This document shows positions 44,288 through 54,574 of a DNA stretch of 64,000 nt, in pieces. Each line of letters starts with the position of its first letter. The first letter of the stretch is position 1. Below the pieces are notes generated by a model, which had not been told where the DNA came from, did no database searches, and saw only the letters and a list, made by a program, of their open reading frames with translations. This stretch comes from Micrasema longulum (taxonomy: Eukaryota; Arthropoda; Insecta; Trichoptera; Brachycentridae), in the NCBI GenBank assembly GCA_022494885.1, contig JAGVSM010003925.1, positions 1-64,000 on the forward strand, written 5' to 3'. A program made the translations under genes and the position numbers.

Positions 44288-44760
44288 CAAAGAGACATAT
44301 TCTTCTTCTTCTAGTGCCTTGCCGAGTCCCCCCAACGTTGGCGATCACTACAGCGAAAGAATATGTATCTGTCCTGCGCTAGTTTTACATTTCGCAGCCA
44401 GGACGACTGCTTATTGATGCACTCGCCTTAGCGATTCCTGGGAAAAGATGACTAGAATGGTTTTCCTTTGGCTTCTCTTGTGAATTTTCTGTCGGGGTTA
44501 CCTTCCCTTAGCTGGTTGGTTTTGGTTTTGAGGGGCCAAAATCTCGCCTTTCATCCTCTCGTTATCTACTGCGATCACACCGTTATGAGTTGAATCTCAT
44601 TGCCTAGGGTTCGCGACGTGGACGCTAACGAGTTGTACTAGTCAGTAGTGTTGCCGGTGGAATGCAACTGGGCGTTTGCAGCATTTTATAAAATCACACC
44701 CTCTAGTAAGATGTGACTCACTGCGACCCTACTGACAGTTCGAACCCCTTAATAATTCCA
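44288..44760 (-). mobile_element. LINE 3'-terminal fragment, copy 2
   Basis: Second copy of the 31,020-31,470 repeat: CAACGTTGGCGATCACTACA, GATCACACCGTTATGAGTTG, GTGGACGCTAACGAGTTG, AGTGTTGCCGGTGGAATGCA, with (TTC)n at 44,284-44,295. Differences and an extra segment after 44,370 show the two copies are old. Confidence 0.5.
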
Positions 44761-44764
44761 TAAT

Positions 44765-45225
44765 TTAATTCAGTTTAATAAATATTTTTCCATAATTTGA
44801 ACAAATATAAATACAATTTGACACACAAAAAAAATCATAATTACGCTGGTCATCTTATATGCGTGCACCCCCGCTCACTGCCAATAATTGACTTAATCTC
44901 TTTCACACAAACACCGGCTACAAAACAGCGTCTCTGTCTTACTTGTAATTTGTTATATTTTCATACATAGTTATGCTCTCTCTGATACAGAATTATTGCT
45001 GTATTGGCGTCACGTCAATTCTACGCATAGCAATGAAAAATATTTTTTAGTAGTTATACAAATCATGCTTTCTAAATCCGGTGTGAAAATGCATATTTAT
45101 TTTTTTTTTAACTTTATTATTTTTTTTAATAAGAGAGGCTTGTATCGTATGTAGACTAGTGTGATATCACACAGCCACTTAAGAGTCAATACAGTTTGTT
45201 CGTGTTTTTATCTTAACTTCATACA
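44765..45225. other. Intergenic, nothing recognised
   Basis: No supported feature. Confidence 0.35.
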
Positions 45226-45365
45226 TATAAATTTATTGCAACAGAGAGGGAAAACATTATGGAGAAGAGAAAATGGAAGTCTTTAGGGCCGGTACAAGGT
45301 GGGAAGTTAACATTTATGTTCATTTTTATTTACAAAATAAAATTGAGTTTCCTTTTCGAAAATGT
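45226..45365 (+). mobile_element. FB1 fragment joined to M1 fragment
   Basis: 45,232-45,285 is FB1 (TTATTGCAACAGAGAGGGAA, GGAAGTCT). At TTTAGGGCCGGTACAAGGTG it passes directly into an M1 end (GGGAAGTTAACATTTATG), suggesting M1 inserted in FB1. Confidence 0.55.
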
Positions 45366-45500
45366 TTTTACACTTGAATACTTCATAGTCCCTGAACCGG
45401 CAACTAAAGTGTAAGACTGATCATCTTATCTTCATGTATGATCAAGATACACTGCGATTGGTTTACCAGTGCAATGCCTTATTAGGTGCTTCGCGTATTG
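45366..45500 (+). mobile_element. SINE-B tail
   Basis: CATAGTCCCTGAACCGGCAA, GTGTAAGACTGATCATCTTA and GTTTACCAGTGCAATGCCTT are the SINE-B 3' part; the tRNA-like part is missing. Confidence 0.6.
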
Positions 45501-45799
45501 TCAAAGCTTATTTTATTGTTGTCATTATATCGTATTTACTGCATTTTGTGGTTACCTACCGTATTGTATGGGACTCGTCGCACATTATTCATTCGATGTG
45601 TATCAGTTAAATTTTAAAATAAAATGCTTTTTTTTTTCAGAATACGGTTTTGAAATTTAACATACTTTTAAAAAAAAAATACAATTTATAACATTTCTTG
45701 ATTTGAATTTTAACAAAAAGGTTTCTAACTTTTTACTAAGCTCTTTATTGTACCATTTTTAATACAATTACAAGTTTTAAACAATAATTTTTTTTTACT

Positions 45800-46045
45800 T
45801 AATCACCCACACACACGCACCCTCTCCCTCATTCATTCACGCATACACACATCCACATACACATGCATACAAACGTCACACAAATACAATTACGAAACTT
45901 CTTTTCTTATATATTATGTGACATTATATTTACAGTGGATTTATTTATTGGCTTTAGCATTGTTAATATTTTTCTACTTATTTTGTTTATGTAATAGCTG
46001 TAAAAATCCTAAAAAAAATATTAAAAAAAAATAAAAATAAAGAAA
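45800..46045 (+). mobile_element. LINE 3' UTR with CA-rich tract
   Basis: CA-rich tract 45,805-45,880, then A/T-rich sequence and a terminal A-rich run at 46,010-46,045. It parallels the 3' UTR of the jockey-like LINE at 39.7-39.9 kb. No coding part. Confidence 0.45.
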
Positions 46046-46081
46046 GGAAATAAAGAAGTATGAAAAACAGAATATGTGAAA

Positions 46082-46545
46082 CTAACGTATTACAACAGAG
46101 ATGAAAAACATTTTAGAAAAGGTAATGTAGAAATCTAGGCCGGGCTAATGACCTGTCATTGGCTGATTTAAGTGACCGCTTTACACACTGTGTAAAATTC
46201 ACCATTCTAAAATTGAAAAGTATTTTCAGGCGTTGTTTAATATGTAAGTAAAATAATCCAATTAGATGCATCTCACCCGCAACAATAAAGGTTTCAGCTC
46301 TTTACTTTAAAAAGGTCAACAGATGGAAGAATTGTTCAAATGCAAGCAGAATGGTGAATGTTACACAGCGTGTAAAATGGCCACTTAAACCAGTTAATGA
46401 CAGGTCATAAGCCCTGTGAATGCCTAGACTTGTATATTCCCTTCTCTAAAATGTTCTTCATCTATGTTGTAATATGTTAATATTAACAGCTCTCTAGGGG
46501 GTTGATCCAGTCTGTGTCTACAAAAATTTGGACAAACTCAAAGCT
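46082..46545. mobile_element. FB1, complete copy with both arms
   Basis: Left arm (TATTACAACAGAGATGAAAA, GACCTGTCATTGGCTGATTT), centre (TTTTCAGGCGTTGTTTAATA, CATCTCACCCGCAACAATAA), right arm (CAGGTCATAAGCCCTGTGAA, ATCTATGTTGTAATATG) and outer end TTGGACAAACTCAAA at 46,545. Confidence 0.75.
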
Positions 46546-46604
46546 TTGCTGAATGTGTAAAAATTATTAAAATGAATACATACAAATTAATTTCCGAGTT
46601 GTGA

Positions 46605-46670
46605 GAATGTTGGTGAGGGTGAGTTTGTGAGGGTGTGTGTTAGTGGGGATATGTATGTGTGTATTAAAAA
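46605..46670. repeat. GT-rich low-complexity tract
   Basis: Irregular GTGAGGGTGTGTGT-type tract. On the minus strand it resembles the CA-rich LINE 3'-UTR tracts elsewhere in the window. Confidence 0.5.
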
Positions 46671-46981
46671 TCGAAGCGTGTGAAGTGTTTCGCTCATTAA
46701 TTTCTTTCGTAATACTAAAGCGATGATTATATAATGTCAGCGTAATATAGGGTAATTCTGTTTAAAATGACATACCAGTTAAGATGACATACCGGTAATA
46801 TATAATTAAGCTATTAACGTAAGTACCTTGAAATATAGTTTAAGCAACGCATACAGATGGCTTACAAACGCACTCGGTGGATAGTGCGAGCAAATGCATT
46901 GTGTTAGTTGGGTGTTTGTCAAAATCAAAAGCAAATAAATAGTACTTACATGTTATTTTGTTATTAAAAATAATCTACATA

Positions 46982-47712
46982 CAAACAAACAAACCATCAC
47001 GGCGTTTCCTTTTAATAGTAGGTAGAGAGGATAGAACGCAATATCACTCTGTCTTTGTATACAGACCTTGCTTCCTCTAAACTCATTCATCTTCTCATGC
47101 ACGCACGCCGATTATTCCTACTCTTGATCGTGCCGTGTCTTTCTCGGTCTTCCTCATTGCATCCATCAAAATTCGCATCGTAGATCCTTTTAGCCATTCT
47201 TTCGCATTCCATTCACTCTACTCGTCCAACGCAACACCCCTATCTTGATTCTGTCGATAATGCATGTCTTAACCTTACATAGTTCACGTATCTCGACATT
47301 TGTACACCTATCATACATCGTTTTACCACATATTCGCCTGTAAGATCACATTTCGACAGCATTTTAACTTTTTTATAATTATTTTTCCAATTCTATACTT
47401 CACTCTCATACATTAAAGTTGGCACTAGAACTCTACTGTGAACTACTAGTTTTGCCTCCTGCGATAAACATTTGTTTGCCAAAGTAGATTTCAGTGCACC
47501 GTTTACCCTGTACCCAGCACTCACCCTCCTTTCAATACCTTTGTCAGTCTTTCTATCCCTAGTAAACATACTTCTCAGATACACAAATTCTTCTACCTGA
47601 TTCATAATATCTCCGTTCACACTGATCTTACATTTTGTTATATTTTCATCCCTTTCAAAAACCATCGCTTTAGATTTATCAACATTCATTAGCAAATCGC
47701 TTTTGTTGCATA
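46982..47712 (-). pseudogene. RTE-like LINE family R, copy 2
   Basis: The minus-strand reading gives KSDLLMNVDKSKAMVFERDE, QVEEFVYLRSMFTRDRKTDK, ERRVSAGYRVNGALKSTLAN, CLSQEAKLVVHSRVLVPTLM. After a stop and frame changes it gives a degenerate C-terminus (RNNRRACMRRWMS, KDRVILRSIL). It aligns with the 38-kb copy throughout, ends in (GTTT)n at the sense 3' end (CAAACAAACAAAC, plus strand) and is 5'-truncated after the YADD region. It has a deletion near 47,130. Confidence 0.8.
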
Positions 47713-47714
47713 AA

Positions 47715-48180
47715 TACGATATTTCCCGATATTTTCTTTCAAAATAGTGTATCTTCTCAGCCATAATTCCCCCTCACATACGCCATGTCAGCTCCCCAGT
47801 CAAATATTGAAGTGTATTAACGAAACATTTTCAAACCAGGGTGTGAATCAGTGAATCATACGAGGCACAATATTCACAACCGAAAAGATTTTCCAGGCAG
47901 AGTGCCAGCACCGACTCCCTACAACACTACACTATTGGACAGGGAATGATATTGGCTGTCAGCGACTTCATATTATAGAACTTGTGACACGTGGAAACTC
48001 TAACCACGACACTACACGAAGCTTCCTACAATTTGGTCGGTAAAAACGTTGATTCGAATTCTGACATTTTAACGAACTTCGCCGTCAATTGTACGACACT
48101 ACATACCCTCCATATTTGTATGAGTATTATTATTATTGGTTACACATTAACATTTTAATATTTTTATTTTATTTTTATTT
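47715..48180. other. Intergenic, nothing recognised
   Basis: No supported feature. Confidence 0.35.
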
Positions 48181-48182
48181 AT

Positions 48183-48333
48183 TTATTCAATCCAATATAT
48201 AATACAAATACATAGTTTACAAAAGAAAATGTGTAAACAATGGGTACATTCAATATAATTCCTTTTTTATTTATGGATGTAGCCACTCCACTGGCTCTCA
48301 GGCACGTTCCGAAGTGCCAGTGCATTATTTGTT
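48183..48333 (-). mobile_element. LINE J2 3' UTR copy, minus strand
   Basis: In sense: GCACTGGCACTTCGGAACGT, CCAGTGGAGTGGCTACATCC, AACTATGTATTTGTATTATA, GGATTGAATAAATAAATAAA. Uninterrupted at the site where the 62.5-kb copy carries another LINE. Confidence 0.65.
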
Positions 48334-48654
48334 TTTTTATCTTTTTATTTATTTGACGGTCTTATGCAGTGGATTCTAACTATGGTAAATACAATTTCTT
48401 ATAATAAATACAGGCACTAACAAAAAAAAAAAAACAATTAAATAAAACTAAAGCTAGGACCAAAAAAATAAAAATTACTACCTCTAGACAAGATCCGGTC
48501 TATCTTAGTGATTTTTTAAATCTATAATAGTATATACTTTCACATCGATTGTTGTGTAAAAATTTTAAAAAAGATGAAAAAAGATTCTAAAACATATTCA
48601 TAAAATAAGAAAGTATTTTTAAGAAATTAAAATTATACTCTGATATATGAATAC

Positions 48655-49005
48655 ATTATGTAAGGCTGACATTAGCATTATCGACAAAATTAAGAAAAGA
48701 GCTCTGCGCTGGTTTGGACATGTAGAGCAAATAGACAGCAAAATAACGGCTAAAAATATTTACAATGCGAATGTTGATGGATGCAAAAATAGAAGAAGAC
48801 CGAGAAAGACATGGCGTGACTAAATCCAACAAATACTTAAAGATAGACATGTTAAAAGTCGGAATAATCGGCGCGTGTGCATGAGAAGATGTATGAATGT
48901 AGAGGAAGCGAGATCTGTATGCAAAGATACAGTAATGTGGCGTTCTATCCTCTCTGTCTACCCTTACGGAAAAAAGGCGTTATGGTTTGTTGCTGTTGTT
49001 GGTGT
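48655..49005 (+). pseudogene. RTE-like LINE family R, copy 3 (3' end)
   Basis: Plus-strand C-terminal tail: IIDKIKKRALRWFGHVEQID (the LRWFGHV motif is intact here), then the NVDGCKNRRRPRKTWRD zone and RRVCMRRCMNVEEARSVCKD. A stop in TGGCGTGACTAA interrupts it. The 3' end is a TTG-rich run (TTTGTTGCTGTTGTTGGTG). Confidence 0.8.
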
Positions 49006-49009
49006 TGTA

Positions 49010-49750
49010 GAATATAAATGAATCAAATTATCAATTTAATTATTACGTAAATTGCGTATTTACATATTAACATCGATCAAGTCAAGACTCAGAATGATAT
49101 TTTCAAATGTTTATGAAATGACATCATAGCCGTGTTGTAAAATTTCACTGCAACATTTGAAGTAAATAGTTGGAAACAAAATATCAAAAGCAAAGGGAGT
49201 AATTCCCTCTCGAACGTCTGTGAAAAGTTTTATACACTAGCGCCACTGGATGTGGCATCGAAAATATAAACTGTGGAAATTACCGAGACGTTAAGGGTGC
49301 CTCTATTGGTACAAGATTTCTGTAAACCTTCGCCTCAGTGGACATCTTAGGATCTAATCATTTTGTATGATTAATATGAGAGATCTTAATACCATACGAC
49401 TTTCACCAAATTAATGTTTCTTTACCAGCCTTAATTAGAATCCGTTTGAATCACATCCATAATTTAAATTGTAAAAAATACTAGAAAAGAAAAATATGCA
49501 AGTACGTATTTAAGATATACGGTTTTTGCAGTAGGTATGTAGGACTGGAAAGTTATTACATTTCCAAAGAATGAAAAGGGCATTTGAGATTTTTTAATTA
49601 CATTGAAAATTCGGATTAAGCTAATCGTTTTATATTATTGAGATTACGACTTTGATACGAGACAGATAAATTCAGAAAAAATAATATTCTTCGCATGTGC
49701 GGCGGCGGGTACGGGTGTGGAGTCTATCGGCGGAGATACTAGCAATATCA
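49010..49750. other. Intergenic, nothing recognised
   Basis: No gene recognised. A short GC-rich patch (GTGCGGCGGCGGGTACGGGT) at 49,697-49,716 stands out from the AT-rich context. Confidence 0.4.
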
Positions 49751-49751
49751 T

Positions 49752-50010
49752 CATCATCATTCCCTTAACGCACCTAATGGTGCATAGGGCACTGCATTGG
49801 TACACCAATCGCAACGCATCTTGATAATTTTTGTTACATGATTGTGAGATGATCAGTCTTACGCTTCAGGTGCCAGTCCAGGGACTTTGAAATATTCTGG
49901 TGTGAAAACACCTTTTAAATAAATATTTCAAATCAACTATGTCGGGAATCGAACCCGAGACCTCTCGCATGGTAGGCAAAAACGCTGACCATCACGCCAC
50001 GAGGCCGATA
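49752..50010 (-). mobile_element. SINE-B, best-preserved tail and tRNA-like part
   Basis: Tail TAATGGTGCATAGGGCACTG, AGTCTTACGCTTCAGGTGCC, AACACCTTTTAAATAAATAT. The tRNA-like complement has a perfect box B (GGGAATCGAACCC) and GACCATCACGCCACGAGGCC at the end. The family head is missing. Confidence 0.75.
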
Positions 50011-50027
50011 TAAGAGGTCTGTATTTC

Positions 50028-50158
50028 AAAGATTTTTTTTTACCACAACAGTTACAGTGGTGAATTACATCACAGAATACCCAGGCTTGAGAAAAATCAC
50101 TGTTTTTTTTATTTTTTTTTAATTTTGTTCTCACCGGGAATCTTCAGTGCGTGAGTCA
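50028..50158 (-). mobile_element. SINE-A, truncated minus-strand copy
   Basis: TTTACCACAACAGTTACAGT, ACCCAGGCTTGAGAAAAATC and TTGTTCTCACCGGGAATC are SINE-A. The box B is broken by deletion and the head stops at GTGCGTGAGTCAAT. Confidence 0.65.
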
Positions 50159-50392
50159 ATTATTAATTAATCAATGCAATGCGGTTTCACCGCGGACGTT
50201 TATTAGTGAAAAAAAACAAATATTTATCAGTAGATAGTATAACTAAGCCCAAAAAATACAACCTTTTTATGCATCGTATTATCATCCCTACGATTTTTTA
50301 AAGTTTTGTAATTTTGAAATTACACCACATGTGACAAAATGAGTTTTTCTGACATGAAAAAAGAGAACCCCGTACTCTTCACAACGTGTTTA

Positions 50393-51436
50393 CCCGAAAA
50401 CCGGAAATATATCACATTGCAACATAATTGATTGGCTATTCTTAACACCTGTTCCCTGAGCCTGTTACGTTTCAAAGTAGTTAATTTTAATTTTTTTTTT
50501 TCGAGAAACTTCGCTGTCCATTTGAAATGCTCTAATTTTTACCGCGTGTAAAAAAATTGTTTTATATTCAATTTCCTGTAGCACCAAACATCTTCATTGT
50601 CGTTCACAAACTCCACAAGGGAAGATGAACTGGGATAAGATAGTCACTAACCTGTTCCTGTCTTTTTTATACTTGAAACTATATTAAGAATGCGAGGATC
50701 GTGATGATTTAAGAAAAGTATAACCGACACGCGCCAGACTAAAGCCTTCGGCAGTGAACTTCAAGTCACAACACTGGAGTGATCGGATGAACAATATGTT
50801 TATCTGCGATTTTAGTTCCAGATTTGGTGACGGACGACAATGCACTGAGAAATGATAATGTGAAGGCAAATAGGCGTGTTAGAAATTTTGTTAATTTGTG
50901 ACGATTATAATTGAAACCAATGCATTTGCGCAACCTACATAATTTTGTACATCTGATTGAATTTATACTAGTAAATCGGTGATACATTCAAATCGACGGC
51001 TATCATAAAATAAATATTACAAAAAAGTCAAATCACAGTAAAAAGAAAATAAAAGGTAATAAAACCGTTTTAGAAAATCCTATAAAGTCTATTTTGGATT
51101 TTTTTAAATATGAAAAAATTAATTTGAAAAGTTTTAATATTTTGTTATAAATTCGTCGGTCATATAGAGTAATTATCATTTAAACAAAAATTCAAAAAAA
51201 CATTCGAGTTGACTCTAAATCAACATTAATTCTTTTCAATGAGGAAGTTCAATGCTACGGGAAATTGGCTAAAAAAATGGTTTCTGACAAATGGTAATAA
51301 ATAGGGTATTTAATTGCGTAGGGAAGTTTCCTGAAAACGCACGAAAAAGTTGATAAAAATGATCTACGTTGAATTATGTAACCAGTTCTTAAGAATTAAC
51401 TTATGATAGTGTTGTGATATATTTCCGGTTTTCGGG
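50393..51436. mobile_element. Candidate DNA transposon with inverted ends
   Basis: CCCGAAAACCGGAAATATAT then CACA at the left end (50,393-50,416) is exactly inverted at 51,413-51,436. Weaker similarity continues inward (TTCTTAA..CTGGTTAC against TTCTTAACACCTGTTCC) for about 75 bp. The 1.0-kb interior has no recognisable transposase. Left and right flanks (TTTA / AAGC) give no obvious target duplication. Confidence 0.55.
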
Positions 51437-51439
51437 AAG

Positions 51440-51860
51440 CCAACTCACCAATCAGCAGAAATATGTAATCAGTTTGAGGATAAGGCTGATATATTTGGTT
51501 CTGGACTTGATAGTTATACAACTAATTTGATTTTTTTGTTTCTCTCGCAATATAATTCTTAAACTTTTTTCTATGTTAAAAAATGTGTTTTTTTACTTTT
51601 TCATATTTATGTATATTTCTTAAATATTTTCGGTTACTTATGTGTATTTACTTGTTACTATTGTTGTTTTACAATTTTATCATTTTTATTAAGTATTTAT
51701 ATACGTGCACATGCGTATTTTTTTTTTCGTGTTTATGTTCAATGTATATGTTTAAGGCAATTTATGCCGTTTATGAAAAAATAAATAATTAAAATCTCCG
51801 ACTAAAACTTGTGACGTCACAGGCGGAGTAATTTCAAAATTACAAAACTAAAAAAAACAA
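51440..51860. other. Intergenic, nothing recognised
   Basis: A plus-strand open frame 51,583-51,792 is F/Y/C-rich low-complexity translation of T-rich DNA and is not taken as a gene. Confidence 0.4.
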
Positions 51861-51865
51861 AAAAC

Positions 51866-52387
51866 AAACCATCACGATGTTTCCCCAGGCAGAGAGGATA
51901 GAACGCCACATCACTCTGACTTTGAATACAGACCTCGCTTCCTCTACATTCATACATCTTTTCATGCACGCACGCCGATTATTCCAACTCTTAACATGTC
52001 CATCTTCAAGTATTTAATGGGCTCGATCGTGCCATGTCTTTCTCGGTCTTCCTCGTTTTCTGCATCCATCGACATTTGCATTGCAGATCCCTTAAGCCAT
52101 TCTTTTGCTGTCCATTCGCTGTACATGTCCAAACCAACGCAGCACCCCTTTCTTGATATGGTCGATAATGCCTGTCTCAGCCTTACATAGTTCACGGATC
52201 TCGACATTTGTGCACCTATCCTACATCGTTTTACCACACATTCGCCTGTATGATCACATTTCAACAGCATTTAACCTCTTTCATCATTATTTTACCAATT
52301 CCATACTTCGCTCCCATACATTAGATTTGGCACTTGAACTCCATGGAGAACTGCTGATTTTGCCTTCTGCGACGAACATTTGTTTTA
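51866..52387 (-). pseudogene. RTE-like LINE family R, copy 4 (3' end)
   Basis: The minus-strand copy carries KCDHTGECVVKRCRIGAQMS and the DAENEEDRERHG zone, aligning with the 38-kb and 47-kb copies. Several frameshifts. The sense 3' end is GTTTG-rich (CAAAAAACAAACCATCAC, plus strand). 5'-truncated at about 52,387. Confidence 0.75.
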
Positions 52388-52389
52388 AC

Positions 52390-53000
52390 ATAACTGTAAA
52401 AAATCATAGCGCTGATAATACAATACATAAAATTTTGAAAAAATAAATAAAAAATCATTTAAACTTACTTATTGTGGTCATCCGATTATTATAATTTGTA
52501 ACTATATTTTGTCTTTTGGCAACATCGCAATGTAATCTGCGGAATTATTATTATTTGTGCATTTATGAAATTAAAAATGTTCTTTGACAAATATAAAACA
52601 CGTTAAATGTTTTTTATTTTGGCATGGAATTTTCCAGTGAAGAATACATTATAACCAAATCATATAGAGGCTTATAACCGTTAAAAATGCTTAGTAAGTA
52701 AATCATATTTTACCATGTCTTTGTAATACGATCCCTGGGACCTAATTAATGCTTTTGTCATACAATATTCCTACCACTTTTGTACTGAATATAATGTTGT
52801 GAAAATTAATTTCAGAATTATTTTATAAACACAGCAACATTTTTACTTAGATTTACAATCTGCGTTTTGTAATATTTTGTTTTAAAATAGCACTTGTTTT
52901 AGCTAATTGTAATTAAAATTTAATGATTTTACTACTGGTATATTATTATATTTAAAATCGCTCAATTTACATACCGTTGGTCGGTTTTCATTTCATTTCA
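52390..53000. other. Intergenic, nothing recognised
   Basis: AT-rich; a short TTTCA tandem tract at 52,988-53,006 borders the next SINE. Confidence 0.4.
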
Positions 53001-53005
53001 TTTCA

Positions 53006-53176
53006 TTTTTTTGCACCACAACAGGCCAGGAGGCCCAATTACAGTGGTGAATTACACTACAGAACAACCAGGCTTGAGAAAAATCACATTTTAATTTTTG
53101 TGTTCTCACCGGGAATCGAACCCGGAACCTTCCGTGCGTGAGTCAAGCGTCTTGACCACTACACCACGGAGGCCGC
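53006..53176 (-). mobile_element. SINE-A, well-preserved minus-strand copy
   Basis: Full length: TTTTTTGCACCACAACAGGC, CAGGCTTGAGAAAAATCACA, GGGAATCGAACCCGGAACCT (perfect box B) and CTACACCACGGAGGCCGCC. Little divergence from the 14.2-kb and 54.4-kb copies. Confidence 0.85.
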
Positions 53177-53277
53177 CACCAGTTGAAGGGTAAAACTCAT
53201 TATCTACAGGTTTATGGTAGAGACTTTATGTTAAGTGTTATTAAATATTTGTAAATAACCACTCATCAACTTTTCTA

Positions 53278-53319
53278 TGTCTACCGGTTTCGAGACGTAC
53301 CCGTCTCTTCGCCAGGACA
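53278..53319 (-). ncRNA. Hammerhead ribozyme-like motif, core mutated
   Basis: On the minus strand: TGTC, CTGGCGA, stem II GAGAC-GGGTAC-GTCTC (five perfect pairs), GAAA, CCGG TA, GACA. The core position corresponding to A6 is G (CTGGCGA instead of CTGACGA), expected to abolish or cripple cleavage. Stem II is better than in the 19.77-kb copy. Confidence 0.6.
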
Positions 53320-53640
53320 CCAATTAAACTAACATTCCAAACCCACTATGAACATTCAACTTAGTTGTTGCACAAAAATATTAAACCAATATGCCATTCT
53401 TTTAGTACGCAACCCTTACATGCACTAATTAGGTAATGAAAATGTTTGATGTTGTGGGAAAAATAGCTGAAAAAAGGAGAAGTGGGATGAAAGGAGGCGC
53501 GTGAGTTTAGTAGGTATAAAGGGTGACTATTATAATAAAACATCGTATAATTGGCTATATTTAAAAGTTGTTTGATTATTGATCAAACGAACATTATTTT
53601 GTCAAGCCTTCCTAATGTGAAATATTTCCATATTATTTAC

Positions 53641-53828
53641 TTTTTTTTATTTTTTTTTATTTTTGCATCATAACAGGCCAGGAGGTCCAATTTTAGTGGT
53701 GAATTACATCACAGAACACCCTGGCTTGAGAAAAACCACATTAAATTTTTGTGTTCTCACCGGGAATCGAACCCGGAACCTTCCATGTGTGAGTCAAGCG
53801 TCTTGACTTCCACACCACGGAGGCCGCC
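53641..53828 (-). mobile_element. SINE-A inserted in the foldback element
   Basis: Full copy: TTTTTGCATCATAACAGGCC, CTGGCTTGAGAAAAACCACA, GGGAATCGAACCCGGAACCT and CACACCACGGAGGCCGCC. It lies at the centre of the 53.2-54.4 kb palindrome and is younger than it. Confidence 0.85.
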
Positions 53829-54291
53829 TTTATCCTTTATTATTTCTATAGAAAATTTTAACACCTGTATATTTGTTAAAGTCATGATTTAAATTGATTG
53901 GGTGATTTGCGAATTCAGAGAAATTGTTATTGTGAAGACATCTCATGTGTTTTTTAACGCGAATATCAAAATGTCTGTTCTTCCAACGTTAACTGAAGGA
54001 CAAGTATTGCATTTCAATTGATAAACATACAATAACCAAACAACATTTCAATATAGCCTATTAAACGATGTTCCTTTGTAATAGTAACCCTATACCTATT
54101 AATGTAACGCTCCTCCCCTTATTCTCTCCCTCTTATTAAACTTTTTCTCACACAACATTATCACTTTTTCATAACCTAATTAGTGCATGTAAAGGTTGCC
54201 AATACAGAGCATGGCATTTTGGTTTTATATTTTTGTGCAACAACTATGATGGTGAAGGTGCTTTATGGGTTTTGCATTTTGGTTTAATTGG

Positions 54292-54334
54292 TGTCCTGAC
54301 AAAGAGACTGATACGTTTTGAAAACCAGTAGACA
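54292..54334 (+). ncRNA. Hammerhead ribozyme-like motif, core mutated
   Basis: On the plus strand: TGTC, CTGACAA, GAGAC-TGATAC-GTTTT, GAAAA, CCAG TA, GACA. The conserved G8 is A, stem III is broken (CCAG instead of CCGG) and stem II keeps only weak or wobble pairs, so this copy should be inactive. Confidence 0.55.
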
Positions 54335-54378
54335 TAGAAAAGTCGGTAAATTAATCATATGTGACTGAATGTGACTAC

Positions 54379-54571
54379 GGCGGCTTCCGTGGTGTAGTGG
54401 TCAAGACGCTTGACTCACGCACGGAAGGTTCCGGGTTCGATTCCCGGTGAGAACACAAAAATTAAAAATATGATCTTTCTCAAGCCTGGGTGCTCTGTGA
54501 TGTAATTCACCACTGTAATTAGGCCTCCTGGCCTGATGTGGTGCAAAAAAATGTTTAAAAAAAAAAAAAAT
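54379..54571 (+). mobile_element. SINE-A, well-preserved plus-strand copy
   Basis: GGCTTCCGTGGTGTAGTGGT, GGTTCCGGGTTCGATTCCCG (perfect box B), CTCAAGCCTGGGTGCTCTGT, TAGGCCTCCTGGCCTGATGT and a poly-A tail. It lies 20 bp from the right end of the foldback element. Confidence 0.85.
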
Positions 54572-54574
54572 ATA

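Larger units (their letters stand above)
53243..54360. mobile_element. Foldback element with hammerhead-like motifs at both ends
   Basis: About 350-bp arms in inverted orientation. The arms share CAACTTTTCTATGTCTACCG, GACACCAATTAAACTAACAT (left) against the inverted right arm, GTTGTTGCACAAAAATAT, CATGCACTAATTAGG and GGCTATATTTAAAAGTTGTT. A SINE-A copy (53,641-53,828) sits in the centre. No transposase or reverse transcriptase is recognisable. The ends match the 142-bp palindrome at 19.7 kb. The hammerhead content suggests kinship with Penelope-like retroelements or their non-autonomous derivatives. Confidence 0.75.

Noticed and set aside
53243..54360. Penelope reverse transcriptase or GIY-YIG endonuclease inside the foldback element
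   Set aside because: Looked for RT or GIY-YIG motifs in the interior and found none; the Penelope link rests only on the ribozyme architecture.
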